A DNA stretch of 32,753 bases from Myxococcota bacterium (GCA_025054695.1 JANWZI010000042.1:1-32753); one strand, 5' to 3'; positions 1 through 8,866 are shown, numbered from the stretch's first letter. Numbers and translations: made by a program. Notes: generated by a model not told the origin, from the letters alone.

Positions 1-215
1 TCACGCGTCACCAGCTCCGCGAGCCGGTCCGCTTCCGCGCGCACGCGCTCGCCCAGAGCCCGAACCAGTGCCGCGCGTGCCGGGGCGGGGACCGATCGCC
101 ATCGCACGTAGGCGACGAAGGCCTCTTCGATGGCAGCGTCGAGCTGCGTCGCGCTCGTCGGTTCGAGTCGCGCCAGAGTCTCACCGGTGGACGGGTCGAT
201 GGACGTGATCGTCAC
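1..215 (-). CDS. Aldehyde dehydrogenase family protein, N-terminal fragment
   Basis: This minus-strand reading frame is open from a GTG at 215 to the left edge, so only about 71 residues are visible. The start reads VTITSIDPSTGETLARLEP, followed by a helical stretch with AAIEEAFVAYVRWRSVP and then RAALVRALGERVRAEADRL. This is the usual beginning of NAD(P)-dependent aldehyde dehydrogenases, especially the succinate-semialdehyde dehydrogenase-like group, in which 'P.TGE' is followed by an 'A...A...W' helix. The catalytic Cys and Glu and the cofactor loop lie outside the window, so substrate and cofactor cannot be read. The GTG overlaps the stop codon of the upstream FG-GAP frame (GTGA), and an AGGA-type ribosome site lies about ten bases upstream. 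The family is fairly secure; the exact enzyme is not. Confidence 0.72.
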   Translation of the reverse strand, partial: MTITSIDPSTGETLARLEPTSATQLDAAIEEAFVAYVRWRSVPAPARAALVRALGERVRAEADRLAELVTR

Positions 216-1264
216 GAGGCGCGGTTGTCCTGCCTCGATCCCGCGGCGTCAATGTGCGTCTGCCGCGGACAGGGTGCGCGACGAGGCCGAATCGACGGCG
301 TCGATGGCGTCGCCCGTCCGCCGTCCGCGCAACGTACGGCGACGTCGCACGGACCCATCGACGCGCGGCACGTCACCAGCGAAGCGCGTTCCCGAGCCAG
401 CGCCGTGCACTGGCCGTCACGCGTGCCCCCCGCGGTGAGCGAGCAGGCCATGCAGTCGTCGCCGCGCCCGCCACCACAGGCCGACTCGCAACAGACGCCG
501 TCGACGCAGTGGCCGCTCAGGCACCGCGCCACGCCGGGACACGGATCGCCGCGTTCGAGATACCGCTCGAACGCATAGGCCACCCCTCGATTGGTGGCGG
601 AATCGACGTCGGCTCCCGGGGCGCCCACGAGCAGCGTGTTCCCATCGCCCGCCAATGCCACGGCGGCGCCGAACTGGTCGCCGTCCAGCCCGTCCCTTGC
701 CTCGAGCTTGTGCTGCTGGCTCCATCGACCACCTGCGTGCACGAACACGTACACGGAGCCCTGATCCACGTTCGGGCCGACGTCATCGTACAAAGCGCCC
801 ACGATCCCGGTACCTCCGTCGGGGGTGAGGGCGACGCTCCAGCCGAAAAAGTCCGCCGGGCCCGCATCGCTCGCCAGCAATTTCTGCTGCTCGGTCCAAG
901 TCGTCCCACTGCGCACGAATGCGTAGACAGCACCCGGCTCCATCCGGCGATCGCCGACGGCCCCGATGAGCGCGCGCCTACCATCCGCGGAGAGCGCGAT
1001 GCTGATGCCGAAATAGTCCTCCCAATCTCCGTCGCTCGCCACGAGCTTGCGCTGCTCTCTCCATCCCGTGGGCCCTCGAACAAACACGAAGACCGCCCCC
1101 TGATCGCGCGTGTAGGTGAAATCGGTTCCCGCAGCGCCGACGAGCACCATGTCGCCCGCCGCCGTGGCTGCGAGGCTGTACCCGAGGGAGTCGAACGCAC
1201 CTCCGTCGCTCGCGATCAGCTTCGCCTCCTGGCTCCAGTCTTCCCCCCGCCGCACGAAATTCAT
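212..1264 (-). CDS. FG-GAP beta-propeller protein, C-terminal part of a frameshifted gene
   Basis: This frame holds four FG-GAP-like blades, each with a pattern such as 'KLxASDG...FG.S.AL..DG...LIGA......GAVY.F'. A Cys-rich tail follows, with CVDGVCCESACGGGRGDDC and MGPCDVAVRC, of the kind that ends many myxobacterial surface proteins. The apparent ATG at 1264 is probably not a real start, because the residues before it continue the propeller of the neighbouring frame (978..2552). Joining the frames by removing one T of the minus-strand run 'aattt' near 1258 gives ...GPANEFVRRGEDW..., a continuous blade. The joined product would have seven blades, the classic propeller number. The product is expected outside the cytoplasm. 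Whether the gene is truly broken or the base is a sequencing error cannot be decided here. Confidence 0.7.
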   Translation of the reverse strand: MNFVRRGEDWSQEAKLIASDGGAFDSLGYSLAATAAGDMVLVGAAGTDFTYTRDQGAVFVFVRGPTGWREQRKLVASDGDWEDYFGISIALSADGRRALIGAVGDRRMEPGAVYAFVRSGTTWTEQQKLLASDAGPADFFGWSVALTPDGGTGIVGALYDDVGPNVDQGSVYVFVHAGGRWSQQHKLEARDGLDGDQFGAAVALAGDGNTLLVGAPGADVDSATNRGVAYAFERYLERGDPCPGVARCLSGHCVDGVCCESACGGGRGDDCMACSLTAGGTRDGQCTALARERASLVTCRASMGPCDVAVRCADGGRATPSTPSIRPRRAPCPRQTHIDAAGSRQDNRAS

Positions 1265-2552
1265 TGGCCGGACCCTGACTGATTCTCATTTCCACGTCGT
1301 CGATGGGAGCGCCGACAAACGCCGTGTTCCCGTCCGCGCCGAGAGCCACCGCGCTACCGAAGTCGTCGTCCTCTCCCCTGTCGGTCGCCTCCAGTCTCGC
1401 CTGAAGCGCCCAACCCAATGGCTCGGACACGAAAACGTACGCGGCGCCCTGCCGCCGCGTCTCACCGGGCGACCCCACGATCGCCGTGCTGCCGTCGCTC
1501 GAAAGCGCCACCGACGTTCCGAAGCGCGCCAGGGTGGGTCCACCACTCGGTACGAACTTGGCCTGCTCGACCCACCCCCCCGCCGTCCGCGTGAAGAGGT
1601 ACGCAGAACCACGATCCGATGCATCTCGTGGCGCGCCGATGAGCGCCGAGTTGCCATCGGCCGAGATCGCGATGCGCGTTCCGAACTCGTCCAGACGGCC
1701 ACCGTCGCTCGCGAGCAACCTGCCTTGCTCCACCCACACCAGGGGGTCGATCTCCAGCGGATAGACCGCCCCGCCGTCCTCCACCCGCAACAGCAGGTGT
1801 CTACCCCGCACCTCGATCCGCGCTCCAACCCGCTCCCCGCGCGCATCACGCACGTACAGCTCTCCGTACCGAGCTCGCACCCGACCCCGTGCGTCGACCA
1901 ACCACACCTCCGCTCCCATCGACTGCGGGCGCAACTGCCCCTCCACCCGCATTACCACCTCCAGAACCCCACGCCCCTGCGGCCGCTCCGACACCACCAA
2001 CCACTGCTCCATGCCCAGCGGCCCGTGCACCCACCGCTCCTGCAATCCCACCGACCCCACCCGCCACGCGTACCGCGCCTCGTTGCCTCTCACCTCCACT
2101 CCCGCCCCCCCCACCCGCCCCACCGCCCCACCCCTGCCGACGCCCACCAACCGTATCCGTGCCACCGCACCACGGCGCTCCCCCTCCCGCCTCGCTGCGA
2201 GCAACCACACACCCCCCGCATCGAGGACGAACCCCGCGCCATCCTCGGCCGCAACCCATCGCCCCGCTCCCACCGACCGCAACCCCCATACCCTCTCGCC
2301 CGCCCAGGACTGCACCGCCCGAATGAACGCCGCGCGCAGCGCCCCATCCATCAACGCACGCGCATCGCCGCCCATCGGCCCCAGCCGCAGCGCCCGACGC
2401 TCCGGATCGGGCGCGAACGACTGCAGCACCGCCTCCACCGCCTCCGAACGCCCCGACGCGCTCGCACGCCCCTCGAGCCACCACCCCGACACCCCCCACG
2501 ACACCACGCACCCCAATCCCAACCCGACGGCAACCCACCGACTCGGACGCAT
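978..2552 (-). CDS. FG-GAP beta-propeller surface protein, N-terminal part of a frameshifted gene
   Basis: The start is set at the ATG at 2552. It has a good GGAGGT ribosome site just upstream and begins a signal/anchor sequence (MRPSRWVAVGLGLGCVVSW). Residues about 30-245 resemble the N-terminal beta domain found ahead of FG-GAP propellers, with 'LQERWVHGPLGMEQ' and 'YPLEIDPLVW' as typical landmarks. Three FG-GAP blades follow (about residues 250-430). After position ~1258 this frame loses similarity and runs on as Arg-rich noise to a stop at 978. Blades four to seven continue in the frame 212..1264, so the two entries are one gene with a one-base frameshift. The likely role is a secreted or surface-anchored adhesion or carbohydrate-binding protein, but FG-GAP repeats alone do not define a ligand. 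Confidence 0.75.
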   Translation of the reverse strand: MRPSRWVAVGLGLGCVVSWGVSGWWLEGRASASGRSEAVEAVLQSFAPDPERRALRLGPMGGDARALMDGALRAAFIRAVQSWAGERVWGLRSVGAGRWVAAEDGAGFVLDAGGVWLLAARREGERRGAVARIRLVGVGRGGAVGRVGGAGVEVRGNEARYAWRVGSVGLQERWVHGPLGMEQWLVVSERPQGRGVLEVVMRVEGQLRPQSMGAEVWLVDARGRVRARYGELYVRDARGERVGARIEVRGRHLLLRVEDGGAVYPLEIDPLVWVEQGRLLASDGGRLDEFGTRIAISADGNSALIGAPRDASDRGSAYLFTRTAGGWVEQAKFVPSGGPTLARFGTSVALSSDGSTAIVGSPGETRRQGAAYVFVSEPLGWALQARLEATDRGEDDDFGSAVALGADGNTAFVGAPIDDVEMRISQGPANEFRAAGGRLEPGGEADRERRRCVRLPRVQPRSHGGGRHGARRRCGNRFHLHARSGGGLRVCSRAHGMERAAQARGERRRLGGLFRHQHRALRGW

Positions 2553-2710
2553 ACGACCTCCACCCAGCCGCGTACCCCCGCACGCCATCGCCCCACCCGC
2601 GACGAACAAGCGCACCGCCCCAGAGTCTCTCGTCCCGCTCCGACCATGGTCGACGGCCCCCTTTGCGCTCCACGACGGCCGCCGCCCCCGAACACCCGCT
2701 CGATTCCGGC

Positions 2711-2782
2711 ATCGGCATCGGGCTCGGATTCGGACTCCGCCTCGGTCTCCGTCCCGGACTCGGCCACCGAGTCGGACTCGAC
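2711..2782 (+). repeat. Hexanucleotide CTCGGN array A (12 units)
   Basis: Twelve six-base units run in phase (atcggc, atcggg, ctcgga, ttcgga, ctccgc, ctcggt and so on) in the 401-base gap between the FG-GAP gene start (2552, minus) and tRNA-Arg (2954). This is the most degenerate clear copy of the family in the window. The rest of the gap (2553-2710 and 2783-2953) shows no gene I can support. It presumably holds the FG-GAP promoter on the minus strand and the tRNA promoter on the plus strand, but no clear -35/-10 pair stands out. Confidence 0.8.
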
Positions 2783-2953
2783 ACATCCGTCCGCACCCTG
2801 AACCCACCCCATCGGCGCCCACCGCCGCAAACTCCATCGCGTCCGCACGCCCACGGACGGGCGCACGCGGCGATCCGCCGGGCGATTCGTTCCCACGCAC
2901 GGCGCTCGGCGCCACCGACCTCGACCCCGGATCGTGCTATCCGTTCGTGGCTC

Positions 2954-3027
<74 letters not shown>

Positions 3028-3044
3028 CCGCGACACACGCCGCC

Positions 3045-4421
3045 TCAGCCGATGCCGTAGTCCTTGATCTTGTAGAGAAGCGCGCGATGGCTGATCTCGA
3101 GCAGCCGCGCCGCACGCGTGCGGTTGCCGCCGGTTCGCTCGAGCGCGCGGCGAATGAGCTCGGCCTCCAGGCGCCGGACTGCTTTCTTGATGGAAATCTC
3201 GTCGTCCAAAAAGGCCGGAATGGGCCGGTCCCGGCCCGGCTGCAGCGGCTCGGACAGATCCGCGACGTCGATGACGTCTCCTTCGGCGAGCACCACGGCG
3301 CGCTCCATCACGTTGCCCAGCTCGCGTACGTTGCCCGGCCAATCGTGGGCCACGAGGCGGGCGAGCGCCGCCTGGGAGATGGTCTTGCGCGCAAGATGCA
3401 GTCGTTGGGCGAGTGAATCGAGGAAGTGCTCGACCAGCAGCGGGATGTCTTCCCGACGCTCGCGCAGCGGCGGAACACGCAGCGAGACCACGTTCAGCCG
3501 GTAGTAGAGATCCTCGCGAAACCGACCGGCGCGTACTTCCTCCTGGAGATCGCGCACGGTGGCCGCGACGACGCGCACGTCCACGGTCACGTCGCGCGTC
3601 TCGCCCAGACGCCGCACGCTGCCCTCTTGCAGCACCCGCAACAGCTTGACCTGGAGCGACAGGGGCAGCTCTCCGATTTCGTCGAGGAACAGCGTGCCGC
3701 CGTGCGCCTCCTCGAACAGGCCTCGCTTGTCGGCCGTCGCGTCGGTGAAGGCCCCGCGCCGGTGACCGAACAGCTCGCTCTCGAGCAACGCGGGCGGGAT
3801 CGCCCCGCAGTTGACCGCGACGAAGGGCCGGGCGGCGCGCGGCGAGAGCCGGTGCAGTGCGCGCGCGACGAGCTCCTTGCCGGTGCCGCTCTCCCCGGTG
3901 ACGAGCACCGTCGTGCGGTGCGCCGCGACGCGCTCGATCGTGCGGAACAGGCGCTGCATCGGCTCGCTGCGGCCCACCATCGCGTCCAGGCGCGTCGCGG
4001 CGTCCAGTTGCGCGCGCAGCGCGCGGTTCTCGCGACGAAGCTGCTCGCGCTCCTCCGCCTTGCGCAGCGCCAGCAGCACCTCGTCCTGCTTGAACGGCTT
4101 CGAGACGTAGTCGTACGCGCCCGCCTTCATCGCCTCGATGGCCAGCTCGACCGACCCGAACGCACTCATGACGATGACCGTGGCTCCACAGCCGCGCTCG
4201 CGCAGCGCTCGGACCAGATCGATGCCGCTCATCCCCGGCATCCGCACGTCGGCGAGGACGAAATCGGGCGGCGCGTCCGCCACGCGGTCCAGCGCCTGCT
4301 CGCCGCTGGAGGCCTCGTCCACGTCGTACCCGTGCCGTGCGAGCACCGTTCGCAGCACGAGGCGGATGTATTCCGCGTCGTCGACGACGAGCACCCGGGA
4401 CACGCCGGCGAGGCTTATCAC
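3045..4421 (-). CDS. Sigma-54-dependent response regulator, NtrC family
   Basis: A full-length three-domain regulator of 458 residues. The receiver domain is residues 8-125, with VLVVDD, the phospho-acceptor Asp58 in LADVRMPG, and Lys108 in the SKPF motif. The AAA+ domain (about 148-380) has Walker A GESGTGKE at 176-183, GAFTDA at 223-228 and Walker B LFLDEIG at 244-250. A Fis-type helix-turn-helix occupies the last ~45 residues ([19 protein letters not shown]). Such proteins drive sigma-54 promoters when phosphorylated. No histidine kinase gene adjoins it, so its partner and targets are unknown. The sigma-54-contacting loop is GAFTDA rather than the consensus GAFTGA. The start is the GTG at 4421; an in-frame GTG six codons later (VSRVLVVDD) is also possible, since neither has a strong ribosome site. 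It is divergent from the vWA lipoprotein gene. Confidence 0.93.
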   Translation of the reverse strand: MISLAGVSRVLVVDDAEYIRLVLRTVLARHGYDVDEASSGEQALDRVADAPPDFVLADVRMPGMSGIDLVRALRERGCGATVIVMSAFGSVELAIEAMKAGAYDYVSKPFKQDEVLLALRKAEEREQLRRENRALRAQLDAATRLDAMVGRSEPMQRLFRTIERVAAHRTTVLVTGESGTGKELVARALHRLSPRAARPFVAVNCGAIPPALLESELFGHRRGAFTDATADKRGLFEEAHGGTLFLDEIGELPLSLQVKLLRVLQEGSVRRLGETRDVTVDVRVVAATVRDLQEEVRAGRFREDLYYRLNVVSLRVPPLRERREDIPLLVEHFLDSLAQRLHLARKTISQAALARLVAHDWPGNVRELGNVMERAVVLAEGDVIDVADLSEPLQPGRDRPIPAFLDDEISIKKAVRRLEAELIRRALERTGGNRTRAARLLEISHRALLYKIKDYGIG

Positions 4422-4562
4422 GAGGGGCCGGGGACTCTGGAATTCCGGCGGCGGTCCGACGACTCACCCCACGAGAGTTCGGCACCTGCACCCGACTCGT
4501 GGTTCCGAAGTGCGCGACCGGCCGCATGCCGGTCCATGCCCCCCAGGTTCGCGGAGGTCTCC

Positions 4563-6329
4563 ATGCGCGACGCTCGCCGCACATGTCCTTGCACACTGGC
4601 GGTTCTGTCGATCGTCACGACCGCCGCCGGCTGTCTGTCCCGGGATCTGGCGCCGTTGCACCCGTGCACCGTCGCGACGGTGTCGGAGCGAATCCGCTCC
4701 TCCGACGTCGAAGCGGTCGACCTGCTCCTCGTGATCGACAACTCCAACTCGATGCAGGAGGAGCAGCGATCGCTCGGTGAGCAAATCCCGCGGCTCATTC
4801 GCATGCTGACGCGCGGCGACCGCGACGACGATGGCCGGCAGGACTTCCGGCCGGCGCGGAGCCTCCACGTGGGAGTCGTCAGCACCGACATGGGCACACG
4901 TGGCTACAGGGTGCATACGTGCGCGAACCCGGACGTCGGCGACGATGGCCGGTTGCGGGGATGGGACCGTCGACGGGGTGATTGTCCGGTGGCGCCCGAA
5001 ACGGGGCGCTTCGGCTCGTTCCTGGATTTCGAGCCCGGCGTGGACCCCGACGCAGCCGCGCGGGACGTCGCGTGCGTCGCGGCGATGGGAACGGGCGGTT
5101 GTGGCTTCGAGCAGCAACTGGAGGCGGCTCTGAAGGCGGTCAGCACGAGCGAGGCGCCCATCGCGTTCTGGGATCCCTCCGGACGCTCCACGGGCGGCCA
5201 CGCCGATGGCGCCAACGCCGGCTTTTTGCGGCCGGACTCGGTGCTCGCGATCTTGTTGTTGACCGACGAGGAAGACTGCTCCATGGCCGATCCACGGCTC
5301 GCCGATCCGAACGAGTCCAATCCTCATTTCCCGGGCGATCTCAATCTGCGCTGCTTCCAGTACCCCCATGCGGCGCATCCCGTCGAGCGCTATGTGCAGG
5401 GCCTCCTGGCCAGCCGGCCGACCTCCGACCGCCTCGTCTTTGCGGCCATCACGGGGGTTCCCGTCGACGCGGTCGACGAACCGGGCGAAGTCGACGAGCC
5501 TGCCGATTTCGACCGGCTGCTCGCCGACCCCCGCATGCAGGAGCAACTCGTCCCCGATCCGACGCGTCCAGGCCGCATGATGCTCGCGCCGTCGTGCGAG
5601 GTGGCAGGGCGAGGCAAGGCGGTGCCGCCCCGCCGCATCGTTCGGGTCGCGGGCGAGCTGATGCGACGGGGCGCCGGCGCCGTCGTCCAGTCCATCTGCC
5701 AGTCGGACTACGGACCCGCGCTCGACCGGCTCGTCGACCGCATCGCGGACGCGCTCGGGGGAGCCTGCCTGCCCCGTCCCCTCCACCCGGATGCGACGGG
5801 GCGCGTTCCCTGCGAGGTCGTCGAGTGGCTGCCCGCGACGGGTCCCATCACCCGCTGCGAGCAGTTGCCCGGACGCGAAGCGGCCGGCATGGATCCGGAC
5901 ACCGGACGCGCGCGATGCCGGATCGTCCAACGGGTCATGCGCGACGGTCGACCGCCGCAGGCGCCCGGGTGGTATTACGACACCGAGTCTGTGGAGCGGG
6001 CGGAGCAGTGCGGCCCGAGCGGACGTCGAATCGCCTTCACCGAGGACGCACGCCCGCCGGCCGGTAGCGAGGTCCGCCTCGAGTGTCTGCAGCCGGTGAG
6101 CCGTGTGCCGGAGGGTGTCCTCGACGTGGGCAGCCCGTGTGGCGGCATCGCGAGCTGCTCGGCAGGCCAGACGCTCACGGAGGGAACGTGCGCGCGAACC
6201 CTGGTGTGCGACCCCGTGCGGAACGAGTGGGTCGTTCCCTGCCGTGTCGATGCCGATTGCGAGGCGGAGGATCTCGCCGGTTTTCGATGTGACCCTTCGC
6301 GAGGCGCGTGCGTCCATCCGACGTGCTGA
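4563..6329 (+). CDS. vWA-domain lipoprotein
   Basis: The start is the ATG at 4563, which has GGAGG five bases upstream. The frame is open much further upstream, but that part is antisense to the regulator. The 588-residue product begins with a lipoprotein signal ending in the lipobox TAAGC (Cys24). A von Willebrand factor A-like domain follows from about residue 50, with the MIDAS-type DxSxS motif as Asp59, Ser61 and Ser63 in LLLVIDNSNSM. Further metal-site candidates include the 'LTDEEDCS' segment. The C-terminal third is Cys-rich with 'CGPSGRRIAFTEDARPPAGS'-like text. Proteins of this layout are common in Myxococcota as secreted or outer-membrane lipoproteins of unknown role. A 141-base gap separates it from the divergent NtrC-like gene, which makes regulation by that protein possible but unproven. 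Confidence 0.85.
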   Translation: MRDARRTCPCTLAVLSIVTTAAGCLSRDLAPLHPCTVATVSERIRSSDVEAVDLLLVIDNSNSMQEEQRSLGEQIPRLIRMLTRGDRDDDGRQDFRPARSLHVGVVSTDMGTRGYRVHTCANPDVGDDGRLRGWDRRRGDCPVAPETGRFGSFLDFEPGVDPDAAARDVACVAAMGTGGCGFEQQLEAALKAVSTSEAPIAFWDPSGRSTGGHADGANAGFLRPDSVLAILLLTDEEDCSMADPRLADPNESNPHFPGDLNLRCFQYPHAAHPVERYVQGLLASRPTSDRLVFAAITGVPVDAVDEPGEVDEPADFDRLLADPRMQEQLVPDPTRPGRMMLAPSCEVAGRGKAVPPRRIVRVAGELMRRGAGAVVQSICQSDYGPALDRLVDRIADALGGACLPRPLHPDATGRVPCEVVEWLPATGPITRCEQLPGREAAGMDPDTGRARCRIVQRVMRDGRPPQAPGWYYDTESVERAEQCGPSGRRIAFTEDARPPAGSEVRLECLQPVSRVPEGVLDVGSPCGGIASCSAGQTLTEGTCARTLVCDPVRNEWVVPCRVDADCEAEDLAGFRCDPSRGACVHPTC

Positions 6330-6547
6330 CGGTCGACGCCGGCGCATGCCGCGCTCCAAGGGCCGTCGCACCGTGCCCGTCGGGTGACCGCGCGGCCGGT
6401 GGTCCTTCGACGCCGCGCTCGCGTCCGCCCTCGCAGCGGAGCTCGAGCTCGAGCCGGAAGCCACGAGCATGGTTTGCGACCGACCCGGCTGCGTCGGCCG
6501 CCGCCGGCGGGCTCTCGGAAGCGCGCGCGGTATCTTGGTGATTCGCA

Positions 6548-7507
6548 ATGGCCTTCGCGCTTCGGAACGAACGGGAGCGCATCGAGTGGCTTCGAAGCCA
6601 GCTCGACCGGCCCCATCCGCACGTCTGCGTGGGAATCGGAGACGACGCCGCGGTGCTCGAGCCGTTCGCGGGCGCGCCCGTGCTCAGCGTCGACGCCGCC
6701 GTCGAAGGCGTGCACTTCGAACTGGGCTGGCTCGCCCCGCACGACGTCGGCTGGAGGGCCGTCGCCGCCGCCACGAGCGATCTGGCCGCCATGGGTGCGC
6801 GTCCGCGCGCCGCGCTGCTCGCCCTCGCGCTCCCGATCGGCCTCGAGGAGGCGCGGTTCGAAGCGCTGGTTCGGGGCGCCGACGAGGCCGCGCGCGCGCA
6901 CGGGCTCGTCCTCGTCGGTGGTAACTTGGCACGCGCCGACCGGTTGTCCGTGACCACGACGGTCGTCGGCGAGCTGCACGGGCCGCCGTTGCTTCGTTCG
7001 GGCGCTCGGCCCGGTGACGTCATCGGCGTCGTCGGCGTGCTCGGCGCGGCGGCGCTCGGCCTCGAGCTGCTGCGTACCGGGCGTGCCGCCGAGGCCTTCG
7101 GCCGTCCCTTCGTCGAGGCGTTCGCGCGGCCGCGCGCGGCCATCGAGGCGGGGCTCGCGCTGGCGGGCCGTGCTCGATCGGCGATCGACGTCTCCGACGG
7201 CTTCTACACGGATTTGGACCGGCTCGCCCACGCAAGCGGCGTCTCGGTACACGTCGACGTCGACGCACTTCCGCGTCTGCCCGATCACGACGCGGTCGCA
7301 CGGGCCGTGGGTCGTGACCCCCTCGAGGTGCTGCTCGGCGGTGGCGAAGACTATGCGCTCATTTACACGAGCGCACCCGAGCATGCGCGCGAGCTGCCCG
7401 GCGTCCTCGTCGGCCATTGTCTTCCGCTCGGGGAGCCATCCCGGCTCGTGGACCGCCATGGCCGTTCCATCGACCGCCGCCCCGAGGGCTTCGACCATTT
7501 CCGATGA
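6548..7507 (+). CDS. thiL: Thiamine-monophosphate kinase
   Basis: ThiL phosphorylates thiamine monophosphate to thiamine diphosphate with ATP in the cytoplasm, the last step of thiamine cofactor synthesis. The 319 residues match the family length. Hallmarks are CVGIGDDAAVL near residue 30, the metal-binding SVDAAVEGVHF, TSDLAAMGARP, LVGGNLARAD, the glycine-rich RPGDVIGVVG, AIDVSDG, and GGGEDYALI near the C-terminus. These are the Asp-rich Mg-ATP sites of the PurM/ThiL fold. A weak GGTGA site precedes the ATG. No other thiamine gene is adjacent. The 218 bases before it (6330-6547) show no gene I can support. Confidence 0.95.
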   Translation: MAFALRNERERIEWLRSQLDRPHPHVCVGIGDDAAVLEPFAGAPVLSVDAAVEGVHFELGWLAPHDVGWRAVAAATSDLAAMGARPRAALLALALPIGLEEARFEALVRGADEAARAHGLVLVGGNLARADRLSVTTTVVGELHGPPLLRSGARPGDVIGVVGVLGAAALGLELLRTGRAAEAFGRPFVEAFARPRAAIEAGLALAGRARSAIDVSDGFYTDLDRLAHASGVSVHVDVDALPRLPDHDAVARAVGRDPLEVLLGGGEDYALIYTSAPEHARELPGVLVGHCLPLGEPSRLVDRHGRSIDRRPEGFDHFR

Positions 7508-7517
7508 AATCGCGACG

Positions 7518-7541
7518 GTGCGCGGTGGCCCGGCCGCGCAC
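7518..7541 (+). terminator. GC hairpin after thiL
   Basis: Ten bases after the thiL stop, GTGCGCGG and CCGCGCAC form a perfect eight-base stem around an eight-base loop. There is no T-run after it, so this is at best a high-GC terminator or 3' stabilising hairpin. The remaining bases up to 7678 hold only a faint hexamer remnant around 7640. Confidence 0.4.
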
Positions 7542-7678
7542 GAAACGGCCCTCAGTCCCGCCGTGGCAGCGTGCCGACGCGAAGACGTCGGCGAAGCCGA
7601 CGCCCTCGCCGGTGTGACGCGACGGGATTGGAGAGCAGCCGAGCCGGAGTCCGAGCCCGCCTCGCGTTGGTGCGACGT

Positions 7679-8473
7679 TCAGGCGCCGGAGCCAGCACCG
7701 AGCAAAGGCCCGACCTGCAGCCCGAGCAGGACGACGGCCATCAAGGCGACGAACCAGCCGAACCCTCGGCGGAGCGCGTCCGGCGCGACTTTCGCGGCGA
7801 GGCGTGCGCCGCCCATGCTGGCCGCGACGGCGACGCCGGTCGCTGGAGCCACCACGCTCCAGTCGACGTCAGCCCCGTCCAGATGACCGGCGAGAGCGGC
7901 CGCCGTCTTGAGCACGATGACGAGGAGAGAGGTGCCGATGGCCTTGTCCATGGGAAGACGGCCGAGGACGACGAGGGCGGGAACCACGAGGAATCCGCCG
8001 CCGGCGCCGACCAGGCCCGTCACCGCGCCCACGACGATGCCGTCCAGCACGATACGAACCACCGGTCGCCGAGCGGGCTGGCCGACATCCCCCGAGGCCG
8101 CGAGCGTGGCATCGATGGGGCGTCGACGGAGCATGGCCGCGGCCGTTGCGAACATGACGAGCGCGAGCAGAGCGAGGAGAACCGGCCCGGGTACCAGGCG
8201 CGCGAGCCGTCCGGCCGGAAACGCACCGAGCATCCCGGCGAGACCGAACCACAGGCCCGTACGCCAGCAGACGGCTCCTCGTCGTGCGTGCTCGAGGAGC
8301 CCGACGACGCTGGTGACTCCAACCAGTACGAGCGAGGCGACGATGGCCCGATGCGCATCGAGACCCGCGACGTACGTGAAAATGGGAACGGCGAGGATGG
8401 AGCCACCGCCCCCGAGCAAGCCCAGGGAAACGCCCACCAGGGCGAAGAGCAGCAGTGCGATTGCGAATTGCAC
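7679..8473 (-). CDS. TauE/SafE (TSUP) family sulfur-compound permease
   Basis: The 264-residue product has the duplicated TSUP architecture. The first half starts with a membrane segment ending in GVSLGLLGGGGSILAVPIF. The second half repeats the signature as GLVGAGGGFLVVPALVVL. About eight hydrophobic segments are visible. Family members export or import sulfite, sulfoacetate, thiosulfate or other small sulfur or organic anions across the inner membrane. The start is placed at the GTG at 8473, because the frame upstream is Arg-rich and overlaps a hexamer array. A GGAAG lies about twelve bases before it. The gene is divergent from the YeeE/YedE pair, which strengthens a sulfur role. The exact substrate cannot be read. 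Confidence 0.88.
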   Translation of the reverse strand: MQFAIALLLFALVGVSLGLLGGGGSILAVPIFTYVAGLDAHRAIVASLVLVGVTSVVGLLEHARRGAVCWRTGLWFGLAGMLGAFPAGRLARLVPGPVLLALLALVMFATAAAMLRRRPIDATLAASGDVGQPARRPVVRIVLDGIVVGAVTGLVGAGGGFLVVPALVVLGRLPMDKAIGTSLLVIVLKTAAALAGHLDGADVDWSVVAPATGVAVAASMGGARLAAKVAPDALRRGFGWFVALMAVVLLGLQVGPLLGAGSGA

Positions 8474-8555
8474 GGGAGCGAACGACTTCCGCTCGAGGCG
8501 TCCGAGCAGGAGGCATGCCCGGACGGCGCGACTCGCGTCGTCCCGAGCTCCCGAT

Positions 8556-8627
8556 GCCGAGATCCGAATCCGAGACCGGATTCGAACCCGAGACCGAGAC
8601 CGAGTCGGAGACCGAGGCCGACTCTGG
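8556..8627 (-). repeat. Hexanucleotide CTCGGN array B (12 units)
   Basis: Twelve in-phase units (gccgag, atccga, gaccga, ggccga and so on on the plus strand, i.e. CTCGGN on the minus strand) lie about 80 bases upstream of the TSUP permease start. They sit inside the 393-base gap between the divergent sulfur-transport genes. The copy is as degenerate as array A. Confidence 0.75.
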
Positions 8628-8674
8628 ATCGTCGAGCAACGCGAGCGATGCGGTGGCTCGCCGCGCGTCGCCAT

Positions 8675-8714
8675 ATCGTGCAACGATCTGAAACAGCATG
8701 AAACATATGAAACA
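8675..8714. promoter_or_regulatory. AT-rich operator/promoter candidate between divergent sulfur-transport genes
   Basis: In a ~70% GC background this stretch is unusually AT-rich and repetitive. A perfect inverted repeat ATCGT-gca-ACGAT lies at 8675-8687. It is followed by three direct copies of TGAAACA at 8689-8695, 8699-8705 and 8708-8714, about one helical turn apart, with the palindrome CATATG between the last two. The position between the TSUP gene and the YeeE/YedE pair suits a shared operator. No regulator gene is adjacent, so the binding protein is unknown. Confidence 0.5.
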
Positions 8715-8866
8715 CGCCTCGGGTCGCGCGGCGCCCGGCGGCCTTTTCCCTCGCCGTCGAGTCGCAATGCCGCGAACGAACCCGGCGTGATGGCACGCGG
8801 GATGCTTCCGCGTAATGGACATCGCGGCGCTCGATGCGGCGCCGCACAAGAAGGGAGCCGTTACGG

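Noticed and set aside
1116..2801. Long plus-strand frame opposite the FG-GAP gene (561 codons)
   Set aside because: It is Pro/His/Arg-rich, mirrors the coding strand of a recognised family, and has no domain.
3426..4562. Upstream extension of the vWA lipoprotein frame
   Set aside because: The part before 4563 is antisense to the NtrC-like gene. The ATG at 4563 has a strong ribosome site and starts a lipoprotein signal.
4422..4562. Sigma-54 promoter between the NtrC-like and vWA genes
   Set aside because: I looked for GG-N10-GC with flanking consensus; no match was convincing.
4464..6548. Long minus-strand frame opposite the vWA lipoprotein gene (694 codons)
   Set aside because: High-GC shadow of a real gene; Arg/Ala-rich without recognisable motifs.
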